DNA of 64,000 bases from Hofstenia miamia (Eukaryota > Xenacoelomorpha > Acoela): the NCBI GenBank assembly GCA_004352715.1, contig SCFE01000084.1, positions 1,770,177-1,834,176 on the forward strand, written 5' to 3'. Both the position numbers and the translations under genes were made by a program. The notes beneath the pieces were generated by a model, which saw nothing but the letters and a program-made list of their open reading frames with translations, made no database searches and was not told where the DNA came from. Of the stretch, positions 23,225 to 33,055 are shown one piece after another; within the stretch, counting starts at the first letter, position 1; every line of letters starts with the position of its first letter.

Positions 23225-24552
23225 TTAACATGTCTGGAAAAGAATTAGAATAATGCCAAAACGTTTATTTAACACAAAAAGAACATAACAATTCATGTTT
23301 ATTGGACAGTGTAATCACCGTTGAGTCGGATGACATGTTCACAATGGGCGATATATTTATTTGCTTCCTCCAACATCTTCCTTTTTTCAATAGAAGTGAG
23401 GGCCTGTCGCGCAGCGGAAAGCAGATCTTCTTTACTTTCAAATTGTTGCTGTTTCAATTGCAGTTTCAGCCATTTGTTGATCCAACGGTCACAACCATTG
23501 AGGTCTGGTGAATATGGCGCCTGTTTCGAGAGAACGATTTGTTTGTCGCGAAAGAATTGTGTCGTGACTTGGGAAACATGAGGACGAGCATTGTCTTGTC
23601 TCCAGATAATCTCGTGCTGCCGTACTCTCCCATGCCGTTCACGGCGAAATTTGTCGATAGTGTATTGGACAAACTGTTTGTAGCGTTCACTATCGACTTT
23701 TTCATTCCTGTCAGTACCCTGAATCGCAAATTTGCCATCGTGAGTGTACGCCAAAAGCAGCATTGTGCGCTGGCCCCTCGGTGTTGCTTGGATGGCCCTT
23801 GGTCGTGCGTCTGTTTTGGCGGTCCATTTCTTCAGATCACGCCTCCAAGGAATTGGAGAAAATGGTACCCAAGATTCATCTGTAATGACATACCGTCGGC
23901 ACCACTGCTCTATGCCCAGTTCATGAAAGAGCCGTATATCCTCTTGACAACATTGCACCCGCTGTTGCTTGTGGACTTCTGTTAAGGAATACGGAACCCA
24001 GACAGAGCAAATTTTTCTCATATTGAGACATTGATTCAGCATGGTTCTGACAGTATCTTTTCCTACATCCAAAAGATCAGCCAAGTGCCTTAATGATGCG
24101 CTGTCATTTTCTTCGATCAGTTTTTGCAGCTTGGTGACATTTTCAGGACAACTGGATGACGAAGGGCGACCAGAACTGTGCCCTTTTTCCGTTGACAATG
24201 TTTCTGCTTTGCAATTGGCAATCCATCCATAAATCGTAGCCAAACAAGGCACATCATCTGGCCATACATTGGTCAATTTCCTGTGAATATCTCCGGCAGA
24301 TGTTCCATTATGATACTCGGTATACACATAAAATCTGCACGCTGAATTTGAATATTCCATTGCAACGCGACACACTAAAAACCAAATGAGTAATGATTAT
24401 CATTCACACACATTATATTTCTGCTAACAGTTATAAAATGTAACCAATCAACAATTAGTATGACATGCTAAATATTAATCATGCATGTACCTATGCGCAG
24501 CACACAATAATTGCATTGCAGCATTATTCTAATTCTTTTCCAGACATGTTAA
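23225..24552 (-). mobile_element. Complete mariner transposon with perfect 32-bp inverted repeats
   Basis: The element is 1328 bases, a normal mariner length. Its ends, 23225-23256 and 24521-24552, are perfect inverted repeats over 32 bases (outer bases TTAACATGTCTGGAAAAG). TA dinucleotides flank it on both sides (23223-23224 and 24553-24554), the expected target duplication. It carries one intact transposase frame on the minus strand and sits inside a Penelope-like reading frame. Perfect ends and an undamaged frame indicate a recent insertion. Confidence 0.93.
23299..24375 (-). CDS. Mariner transposase, intact, DD34D
   Basis: This enzyme would cut and rejoin the mariner ends at TA dinucleotides. 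The frame has 358 codons; the true start could be the methionine at residue 6, which gives about 353 residues, close to the usual 345. Residues about 15-60 form the first helix-turn-helix (TEYHNGTSAGDIHRKL, TIYGWI), and 85-120 the second (SLRHLADLLDVGKDTVRTML). WVPYSLT (126-132) is the mariner linker motif. Catalytic acids are D166 (VITDESW), D261 (RQDNARPH) and D296 (YSPDLNGCD), with 34 residues between the last two, the mariner DD34D spacing. The third motif, LNGCDRW, departs from the common LAPSDY. No stop or frameshift is seen, so it may be active. Confidence 0.93.
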   Translation of the reverse strand: MCRVAMEYSNSACRFYVYTEYHNGTSAGDIHRKLTNVWPDDVPCLATIYGWIANCKAETLSTEKGHSSGRPSSSSCPENVTKLQKLIEENDSASLRHLADLLDVGKDTVRTMLNQCLNMRKICSVWVPYSLTEVHKQQRVQCCQEDIRLFHELGIEQWCRRYVITDESWVPFSPIPWRRDLKKWTAKTDARPRAIQATPRGQRTMLLLAYTHDGKFAIQGTDRNEKVDSERYKQFVQYTIDKFRRERHGRVRQHEIIWRQDNARPHVSQVTTQFFRDKQIVLSKQAPYSPDLNGCDRWINKWLKLQLKQQQFESKEDLLSAARQALTSIEKRKMLEEANKYIAHCEHVIRLNGDYTVQ

Positions 24553-24895
24553 TATATTTATAAACTAATGATGAAGCCAATCCTTTTGTTAATTGATCTT
24601 TGTTGCGAATTAAATTTAGTGTTTTGAATGATTGAAATATTGGAATAATCTTCGTAAATTTTAAAATAGTATTAAATGATCGTAGTTTATTTTTCAATTG
24701 AATTGTTTTATTTTTAATGAATGGTAATTTCCAATATATGTCTTTCTTAGTTTCTTTTATATCTTCATCAGATTTTCCATGATTAGTTGCTAATAAACAT
24801 TGATTTACAATTTTTTTAATAAGATGATGTGGATATCCATTTTCACGAAACATGTCATATAATTGATCTAAGGAATATATATATATATATATATA

Positions 24896-25161
24896 ATCTT
24901 TTGACTGAACATTTTTGAATAATGTTATATTGCGACATGTTTTAGTAATTAAGAAGTTCAAAATGTATTTATATTTGTTTGATGTCTTCGTATATTTAAT
25001 AATGTTTTCTTTGTTGATTTTATTCATATTGCTTCTGCGATTTTAGTTTCACGATGCCTTATTAGTATTTTAAAAATTTTCAGTTTAGGTTCACACCCAT
25101 GTATTTATATTTCGGACTGTGGATGCCCTTTTATATGCTCCTTCGCCCGAGTTTCTAAATG

Positions 25162-25165
<4 letters not shown>
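24896..25165 (-). pseudogene. Tail of a second Penelope-like element (GIY-YIG C-terminal part)
   Basis: From about 25165 down the minus strand reads LETRAKEHIKGHPQSEI, later KIFKILIRHRETKIAEAI, then runs into INKENIIKYTKTSNKYKY after a stop. This parallels DTRIKEHINGHLTSEIF...IIRRTKYSKIAEAIEI in the neighbouring element, so it is the C-terminal end of another copy. The order (tail of one, then body of the next, same strand) is the head-to-tail arrangement Penelope-like elements often take. Stops and a TA tract show decay. Confidence 0.55.
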
Positions 25166-25193
<28 letters not shown>

Positions 25194-25205
25194 ATATATA
25201 TATAA

Positions 25206-25640
25206 TTTCAGTGTTCTTACGCATTTTACAGATAATCATCGGAGTATTTTAAAATGTCACATTGATTACAATTAATGCCCAATTCATTATTAGAGATGAG
25301 GTTCGTCTCATTATTGAAAAGTATTCCACTAAGAGGAGCACCCCGTGGCACTCCAACCAATATATCAACTCATTTTGTAAATTTTGTTCTTTCGTACATT
25401 ATTTGTTGTTTCCATTTCTGCATGTATTCTTTTAGCCAACCAGCTAGCCAAATGCTTTCCTTACCAATCCTGTCACTCAACTTAAATTGCACTATTATGT
25501 TAAAGACACTGCTGTAATCAAAGAAAGTAATTAGTGCAAATGAAGTGTCGTTGGTATTCAGAATTTTGTAGATGTAATGCAATGTATATAACACATCCGT
25601 TGTTGCTCCCAGCTTACACACCTCTTTCATAACAACGTCG
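25206..25640 (-). pseudogene. Non-LTR reverse transcriptase core fragment, copy 1
   Basis: The minus strand reads ATTDVLYTLHYI, ALITFFDYSSVF (motif A region), then DILVGVPRGAPLSGILF (corresponding to GVPQGSVLGPLLF) and CDILKYSDDYL (the YADD position, here SDD). About 320 bases (25206-25530) are repeated at 46499-46815. Several stops and shifts separate the motifs, so it is dead. A TA tract (25160-25205) separates it from the Penelope-like tail. Confidence 0.6.
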
Positions 25641-26231
25641 TTTTTATGTTGTATTGGGCTTTTGAAATGTTTGCGTGGCGTTTATGATGCAAATTAGTGG
25701 GGTTGTATAATGTCACCTAGCATTAAATATAATGCTTTCTTCAATCATTTCAATTTAAATGATTTGGATTACAAAAATATTAAACAGAAAAATTTTATTT
25801 TATTTATTTTATACATCACTAAATATTTCAAAATAATTATAATTCAACTTAATGGACAAATGCGTAGTTGATATTATTGGGACATGATTCTTCCTAATAC
25901 ACTGAAATTTTTTACACTATAAACAAGTTTTTATCACAAATTTAAATATATTTTACTGTTCTTTATATATATACAAATTTTTCTTGGAAGTTTTATAATT
26001 CGTTATTAAATTTAAAGCATGGGTTAGGTTTATTGTGATTAACTCAGTAGCAAGATCGAAAGTAAAGTGATATAATTAAAAGCGAAGGTATGGAACAGGG
26101 TGCATTCTTGGGAAATAGACACTAATATAGAGTAAAGAACAATAAAAAATGCAATAATATAAATTCGTAGTTTACGATATTTAAGGACGCTAGCATAGAA
26201 AACTCGATATTCTTTCTTCTAATACTTTGTA
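25641..26231. other. No feature recognised
   Basis: AT-rich sequence with no motif, long frame or repeat that I could support. Confidence 0.4.
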
Positions 26232-26645
26232 AATTTTCCCTTTGCGCGGATAACAGCTTCAAGGCGATCAGGGATTGAAGCATAAAATTCTTACTCTATT
26301 GCGCTCCACAGCTTCTCTTCAATGTGAAGTGTATGCTGTCCAATTCGATATTTGACCTTTTTCACCTATTTTCGGTAATGTTAAGGTCTAGAGATTTGCC
26401 AGGCCAGTCAGCAAGGATAGCAACCCTATTATTTTGGAAAAAGTTTTTCAGTTCTTTTGAGGATGACATGGAGCACCGTCCTGCTGATATATTGAATCAA
26501 TTGTAAGGAGTGGCAAGAGTTCTTTTTCTAGAATACGAGCATATTGAAAGCTTCGGAGAGTACCAATGATGTGAACAATCTTGCGAAGGCCACGCTTCTA
26601 TATTGCAGCCTATAGTATTACAGACTTCCCACCAAATTTAAGCAA
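26232..26645 (-). pseudogene. Tc1-like transposase remnant
   Basis: On the minus strand the order is KFGGKSVIL, then YARILEKELLPLL, YQQDGAPCH, VAILADWPGKSLDLNITEN, KLWSAIE and EFYASIPDRLEAVIRAKGK. These are the second half of a Tc1-type transposase: QDGAPCH carries the second catalytic aspartate, SPDLNPIEN the third catalytic glutamate, and RLxAVIxAKG is the usual C-terminus. Frameshifts and stops interrupt it, and the first half is missing. Confidence 0.75.
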
Positions 26646-26846
26646 GAATCTGAACTTGGTCTCTTTATCAACATTTTATTTTGATCTATTATAAGTAGAA
26701 GGTGCCTACTATCCCCATTATATCTTACATGTTTACAAGGTTTGTTAACATAAGTAGTTTTATAGTCAAATAATTTTACAGACTGTTTATAACATCTTTT
26801 CTGCAGGCGCCATTAATTGTTCACATGTACTTAGGACTGTTATTGT

Positions 26847-29104
26847 TAAGGCTGTGCGATTAGTAAAATTTAAAGATTGGTCGGTCAATTAATAAGAAAG
26901 TCGGTCAATTATTGGTCAATTATCTATAATGAACAAAAAACAAGAAAATGTTTTTAATAATAATGTCAATTTTACTTAAAACAACTTCGGAGAAAAATGA
27001 GTTCACGAAATGTGTCTGGATTCATACTTTCCCGACGCTTAGTAATTATATTTCCTTCATCGGACCAATGTCTTTCACTGGGCACCGCAGTAGTCGGGAT
27101 TCTGAGGAGTCCTTGCGCATTTGAAGCAAGTTCTGAAAAACGGTGTTTGTCCGTTACTGCTTTTAACATTTGAGTTAAGTGATTTTACAGTGCCATTTTA
27201 GGGATTCTGCAAAAGTTTTTAGAGACTCATCAGAAAGACATTTCAATAGTTTGTTGTGTATGATGTAGTATAGCAGTGGTATAATAGAAGAAATAGACGC
27301 ATATACATGTATATCATTGCTGGCTTCGCATGTTGCCACCTCAAGACCTGCCAAAACTCTGGTGTACACCTCACTTAGGACCCACTGTAGAGATGTACAC
27401 TTAGTTTGATTCATGGAAATAGTAAGAGGACTTTTGATTTTCTGAAGTCTCATTTTTTTGAAATGCTCTGAGTTCCATCGTGTGTCAACAGCATGAATCA
27501 AACGCAATGGTTCCATGTTAGCTTTCGTCTGACAGTCGAACAAATTTGCGTATGCTTTAGGGCTCCTGTTGAAAAACTCACAATATCCCCTCAAGATTTT
27601 AGCATCATTGCTATATCTGGCAAATCCTTGATAGAATCCATAACTGCAAGGTGTAGCTGATGTCCAAAGCAGGTGACAGAAGATACAAGATGGCATACCT
27701 GTGATTTAGCTGACACAAGCTTGAGCCAGAGTCTGTAGTAAAGAACAGCTTTTAGTTTTGTAGGTTAATTTCTTAAGAATATTCATGGCTGTGTGACTTT
27801 CATTAAAAGCAGTAGTATCAAAGATGAAATGCCGTAAATTAAAGTTTGAATTTAGGTAATGTCCTGTGAAGCATATGTAATAGTCCTGCGCACGTGACGT
27901 CGATATATATATATATATATATCTGATGTCATCGAAAAAGAGGTGTATGTTTCAATTTTAAGCAGATCAAATAACTTATTTCGTTCTTCTGTGTACATCT
28001 TTGGAATCACAATTCTTGAGAAAGTTGACCGAATAGGCAATGAATACTTTGGATCAATTGTCAATATCATAGCTCGGAACCCTGGATTGTCCACCATTGA
28101 AGTTGGGTGCATATCAACTGCTAACATTCTAGCTTTAGAACGGCTGATTTGCAGGTGTCGAGTTGAATCTCTGGGATAATTTTCAACGGCACTTGTTGAT
28201 TGGGCAAACTGAGTTATCTTTGGGCCTAACATGTTCTGTTTTTGCGAAATTACATTGACTTCTTTGTCTTTTTTTAAACAAACTCCTTGTATTTCCCAGC
28301 ATGCTTAAATTGCATATGATGTGTAGCATTCGATGTATTGCCATTTTTGCAACTGAGGCGCCTCCCGCATTCTTTGCACGTTGCACTGTCACCATCTTCA
28401 ATTTTCTCAAAATATGCCCATATAAAACTACGTTTTGATGCTATGATTCACTGAAATTGTGGTGCAGAATTATGTCTAGTTAATAGCATACAGTTGAATT
28501 GACTAGTAATGATGATGTAAACTGCAGTCTGCAGTGATTCGATTGGACGGATATATTTTTAATTTTTATATCGTCCAATCTAATCGCTTCTAGAATGTGC
28601 GGCGGCAAATAATATGAGGCTTTATGTATACGTGTAGTTTTTTGTACTTTAACAGACTTTAATTGCTTTTAATGGAATGGGAACAAGCTAGCTTTCTCCA
28701 CTTAGCAAATAGAAAGAGTTGCCCAGCTATAGAGGGGGACGTACCTTTGAAAAGCTCATCCAGCTCTGGTTTGGAATATCTAATGACCTAGCAAAGCTCC
28801 TTCACTTTTCGAGCTGGCAAAATAGTCTGACCTCTTACAGTAATGTACTGTACGATTGCAAGAGGCAAAATTCTCTAATGCTTTTTGATTAACTAAAAGA
28901 ATATACGTGAAAAGAATATATTATTTCGCTAATTCTATGTAATGTAAGGAAATTTTATTAAGAAAAATTTTGCTTGTATTCGGCACTTTTATTGACTATA
29001 TACTAATTGATAATTGATTAGGTTAGTAAAAAATGTTTGGTCGGCGTCAATTAATAAAATTTCGGTCAATTATCAATTGTCAATGAATTAATCACACAGC
29101 CTTA
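26847..29104 (-). mobile_element. hAT transposon with visible ends and an 8-bp target duplication
   Basis: The ends are inverted: TAAGGCTGTGCGATTA at 26847 and its complement, with small differences, ending at 29104; a GGTCGGTCAATTA-type subterminal repeat follows inside each end. The flanks GTTATTGT (26839-26846) and GTTATTGA (29105-29112) match at 7 of 8 bases, the 8-bp duplication typical of hAT elements. Length is 2258 bases. It carries a broken BED-finger transposase on the minus strand. A perfect hairpin (GATTGGACG...CGTCCAATC) lies at about 28538-28577 within the element. Confidence 0.85.
26972..28450 (-). pseudogene. BED-finger hAT transposase, broken
   Basis: Minus-strand order: FIWAYFEKIEDGDSATCKECG with HHMQFKH (BED zinc finger, about 28430-28300); AVDMHPTSMVDNPGFRAMI and YTEERNKLF (about 28120-27980); MTSDI, a TA tract, then SRAQDYYICFTGHYL and LRHFIFDTTAF (to about 27800); VDTRWNSEHFKKM (about 27490); and the C-terminal dimerisation domain with IPTTAVPSERHWSDEGNI and TKRRESMNP (about 27100-27010). 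This is the complete domain order of a BED-type hAT transposase. Several stops and frameshifts separate the blocks, including one straight after the finger. The microsatellite at about 27903-27922 interrupts the conserved TSDxWTS motif. Confidence 0.85.
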
Positions 29105-29252
29105 GTTATTGAATATTTATTTATATGTAGAGTTATTTATATGTCACAAAAATAACAAGCAAAAGCAGGTGGTTTGTGAAATCTCATTTTTATTGCTATG
29201 ACTGTTAATAAAAAGGACAATCAATGCATAAAATTAATTAGGGTAAGAAGCA

Positions 29253-29387
29253 CTAGGTATTCACACAATGCACATTGGGCACTGAAGGTTTTTCATGAGT
29301 CACAACCATTTCCATGGTAACTGGTGTTAGCTGCAGTCTGTTGATTGATACTTCCTCCATTGTGTGGTTTGGCCTCAGGCTTTGGCC
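29253..29387 (-). CDS. Candidate terminal exon of an unidentified gene
   Basis: On the minus strand an acceptor-like CTTAATCACAG ends at 29388. A 135-base segment of distinctly higher GC content follows, reading GQSLRPNHTMEEVSINRLQL, then PVTMEMVVTHEKPSVP and a TAG at 29253-29255. Another frame, PKPEAKPHNGGSINQQ, is also open for a while, so the frame is uncertain. An AATAAA occurs about 65 bases downstream near 29187. No family is recognised and no upstream exon was found. It lies just outside the hAT element's right end. It could also be transposon debris. Confidence 0.25.
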   Translation of the reverse strand, partial: GQSLRPNHTMEEVSINRLQLTPVTMEMVVTHEKPSVPNVHCVNT

Positions 29388-29624
29388 CTGTGATTAAGTT
29401 GCTGTCGATCTAAATGAAGTTCTATTACTGGTTCAATTACAATTATTGTTGTAGTTAAATAATATTTCTAGGAAGTTACATGTGTAAAATCGATTAGCAA
29501 GAACAACGTACAACGTTGGAGTTGTACCCACTAGGAAAAGGAGATTGCATACACTAATTTGTTAGGGCCTTAGGAAATTCACCCTATTTCAGATCAGTAA
29601 AGATTCTACAATAGCTTGAAAACC

Positions 29625-30830
29625 TTATTTCAAGTGTGTTGCAATTTTAAAATGATCTCTTACAACTGAATTTTTTATGTTAATCTCAGAAATATTTTCA
29701 TTTGATCTTTTGCTTCTAGCAAGGAACCTATTTAAAAAATTCCACTTATTATTGCAAGTATCCAGCTGCCTAAATAATTTTCTATCTTGACTAGCCTTAT
29801 GTTGCTTATTTTTGGTGTTAAGTGTATTTCTAAGTTCATTATATTCTTCTAAGCTTATGTTTTCATCAATTAGATCTTGGCAGGCTTTCTTCATTGCCTT
29901 TTTTAGTTTTTGAATCTCCAGTGTAGTAGAAGTTCTTATGCTATTTTGCCTAATAAACACTAAGCAATGAGCAATTTGCTTTATAATAAACTTAAACAAT
30001 TTATCTGCATCATTTAATGTGTATAAATAGTTCCATGGAACATTGTTTAGAAGCTTGATGAAGGTGGAATTCTCAAACTTTTTAAAACTCCTAAATACAC
30101 TTAATTTCTTCGATGTTTTAAATTATAACAAACTGTTTGAAGCATAAATGCATATGTTATGATCAGACAAAGTCGTAAATGCATATGTTGTATACCAAGA
30201 AATGTTTTCGGATGAGACTATTAGATAATCTATAAGTGACTGAGTTCTTGTTGGAACGTTTTTATTGGCTATATCAATATCTAGATTTGCACAGTGATCT
30301 TCAATGCAATACATGTCTCTGGTTGTTAAGTAATCAATGTTATAGTCTCCTACTAGTATAATTTCTTGAAGCTTTTCAGATATTAATGCACATTGCACCT
30401 CATCTATTTTAAAGTCAATAAAATCTTTTTTAAATTGTTTTCTTGGGCAGTAATTTAAATTGATGTGGTAATTGCAAGATGGAGCTTCAATTTTTCCCCA
30501 AATTGTCTCGAATTTTCTATAGTGTTTTTCTAGCACTTCATATCTGGTTGGTATAAGTACCCTTCGTAATAGAAGCAGAAGGCCACCTCCTTGAGATCCT
30601 TAGTCTTTGTGGAATATAGAAAATTTTTGCTTGTTGGGATTGATAAGATCCATTGGGTAATTGTTCAGCCATATCTCTGTGATGCAGTACAGACAGTTAT
30701 AATCTAGAGCATTAAAGAGTTCAATGAATTCACTTCTGTGAGCTGAAAGACTCCTGGTATTTAAATATATTATTTTGAGCAAGTTTTTATGAAGCCTCAT
30801 TGTCTTCTCCAAGTTAGAGTATGCAAACAC
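29625..30830 (-). pseudogene. Non-LTR retrotransposon ORF2: endonuclease and linker, broken
   Basis: Minus strand, from 30830: KIIYLNTRSLSAHRSEFIEL and YCITEIWLNN (start of the AP-type endonuclease); then EIILVGDYNIDYL (GDFN motif), TRTQSLIDYLIVS and TLSDHNICIY (catalytic SDH) to about 30123; then the pre-polymerase segment with YNELRNTLNTKNKQHK, LFRQLDTCNNKWNFLNRFL to 29625. This is the 5' half of a jockey/CR1-like ORF2. The polymerase core is missing on this side. Two frame breaks lie near 30600 and 30100. Confidence 0.75.
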
Positions 30831-31439
30831 TTTCGGCCCTGGATTTATTTTTAAATCTCTAGATCTTATAAGACCAAAAAAATATTAATTTTAAAGTGCA
30901 CATAATTTAGCTAAAATATAGCAAAACAGCTTTACAGTGTTACGATGAGTTATAGAACATGCATTCCTCCTGTTTGCAAGGAGACTCGCTATTGTCCTAT
31001 CAGTATATTCTATTTGCGTATTCTTGAAACATGCAGAACTTGAAAATATAGTAAAAACAAAGTTTCTAACAATTGCAAAAAGATTTACAAAATTCCTTGA
31101 AATTTCCATTTGAAAACAAGAGCATAACACAAAAATGGTGATTTATATCGAAATTTTTCAACAATAATAAATCTTCAAACATCAAATCATTAATGGATAA
31201 AAATGAAATATATGATCAATATAAGAGCGAACATATTTAATGAACCATTTATAAATCTAGGAAATTATACTGATACCAAAAACAATATTTTGTGTCTATA
31301 AATGAAATGCAAGTGTACAATAATTTTCTTATAAAAACTTTACATCACTTTGAGTGAAATTTTATAAGACAAATACATTACTAAGCCACAATAAGGCTCA
31401 TTTAAAGTACCAACATGATATTTAAAGCAAACAATAACA

Positions 31440-32110
31440 ATATTATAATATTATGTAGAACATTATTTGGTATTTTGAACCAATGTATTTCTGAAAGTGC
31501 CTTTCCAAGTAATTTGAAAATAGCTTAAATCACACCTATACATAAAAAGGTGATACTGAAGACCTAATTAATTGTAAACAGATTTCAGTACTCCCAATAA
31601 TAAATAAGATATTTGAAAAAGATATATATATATATGCATTTCAAGAATTATATTGTGCAATATAATTTTCTTTGATAATTACAATTTGAATTTTTAAATA
31701 ATCTAATAACAAAATGTATTTGATATAATTTAAATAACAGCCAACAATACGTAAAAAATAGTATACCATCTAATTCAATGATAGTCACAATTGGGATCCC
31801 ACAAAGTTCAGTGCTAGGATCACTATTACTTAACATCTATGTAAATACCATCAAATTTGATAATAAAATATAATGCATACAGTATGATGATGATACTTTG
31901 TTATATACAACCAAATATGAAGATTTACTCAATGCATTAGACAAAGCCATCATATATTTTGATAAGGAAATGAAGCTAAATATTGAAAAAACACAGTTCA
32001 TAGTACTAAGCTAACAAAATGATGAGAAACTAAGCTTACAAGTAAACAACAAAATCATTGAAGAAGAAAACTAAGTTGTTTAGGTATTATTTTCGATAAG
32101 AAATTAGTAT
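31440..32110 (+). pseudogene. Non-LTR reverse transcriptase fragment, plus strand
   Basis: The plus strand reads ITPIHKKGDTEDLINCKQIS with VLPIINKIFEK (like PIFKKGDxxxxxNYRPIS), then after decay MIVTIGIPQSSVLGSLLLNI (like GVPQGSVLGPLLF), QYDDDTLLY (the YADD catalytic site, here DDD) and FDKEMKLNIEKTQFIVLS (the LNxxKT motif). It is a CR1/jockey-type polymerase in the opposite orientation to 29625-30830, with several in-frame stops. Confidence 0.72.
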
Positions 32111-33055
32111 TTAAAGAACATTGCACTCTACAGCAGGGCAATATGTGATGTAATAGGTTTTTTATGTGATCAAATCAAAGTGTTTGCTATTTAACTGGGT
32201 TTTTAAAATATCCAATTTGATGATTATAAAAAACTATGTACATCTAAATAAAATGAGGCCGCTATTGATAAAAATCATTAGATAATTTATGGAATACTAG
32301 ATATGCGTAAAACAATCACGCATGGTATAGTCCTGTTGATGTGAATATGTAGATGTCAGTTAAATTTTCATATTACTTCAATTGTTTATAAAAAATTCAA
32401 GTGAGGTTTAAGCACCTTCACAGTTATTCTTAGTCAATTTGGAATATTTATTTAAATCCCAAGCCAAAAACGTATTTGAAAATGTCACCAGGCTTATTGG
32501 AACCCACTTTTATTCGAACTGATTTAAAGATTTCATAAGAAACAGGCTAAAAGGAAATTTAAAAAGATTAATTAGCTAAAAAATTTAAAATACAACATGC
32601 CATAATATATATATAGAAAAATTTAAAATTTTTTTTAACAGCAAATATATTAGTTCCACTTGTAAATTTCAACTTAATCGTATGCAAATCATTAGCTGAT
32701 GCTAATATTCAGCTTCAACCCAGTTGCGTGCATCCACAGCAAAAAACACGAGGGCTTAAGATAAAAGTAAGAAATGAAGATCAACAGTTTGACTAAAAAA
32801 TGAATTTTTGAAAATTGGCAAACTTTGACCAAAATATTGATATTTCATTCTCACCATGAGTGAAATTTAGAAATGTTGGTGAAAATTTTTGTAAAAGGTT
32901 TGCACAACCACAAAATAGTATTTATGTTGCATATTAAGTATAATAGACTTAATATATGTAAATATATTCCGAATGATTCAATCTGCTAATTCCATAATGC
33001 TAATGTCATTTATGCAATTTTTTTGATAAGAAACACCACATTATTCATAAGAAAT
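32111..33055. other. No feature recognised
   Basis: AT-rich sequence, possibly the decayed rest of the adjacent non-LTR element. No motif is clear. Confidence 0.4.

Larger units (their letters stand above)
22969..24895 (-). pseudogene. Penelope-like retroelement, C-terminal half with GIY-YIG nuclease, split by mariner
   Basis: Minus strand. From 24895 down: SLDQLYDMFRENGYPHHLIKKI, KLPFIKNKTIQLKNKLRSF, IIPIFQSFKTLNLIRNKDQL and LASSLVYKY, then the mariner insertion (23225-24552). It continues as CDDCKKSYIGET, RIKEHINGHLTSEIF and RTKYSKIAEAIEI to the stop at 22969-22971. This is the linker plus GIY-YIG endonuclease domain of a Penelope-like element. With the mariner and one TA removed, the two sides join in frame at VYKYT and the CxxC-SYIG motif is complete. 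The reverse transcriptase domain is absent: the 5' side ends at a TA tract (24875-24895). This was probably a 5'-truncated insertion. Confidence 0.8.

Noticed and set aside
23302-24232. Several plus-strand frames of 60-148 codons
   Set aside because: They are antisense shadows of the mariner transposase, which has all its catalytic motifs on the minus strand.
28538-28577. Hairpin GATTGGACG...CGTCCAATC as a transcription terminator
   Set aside because: Rho-type terminators do not apply to an animal genome; it lies in the subterminal part of a hAT element, where palindromes are common.
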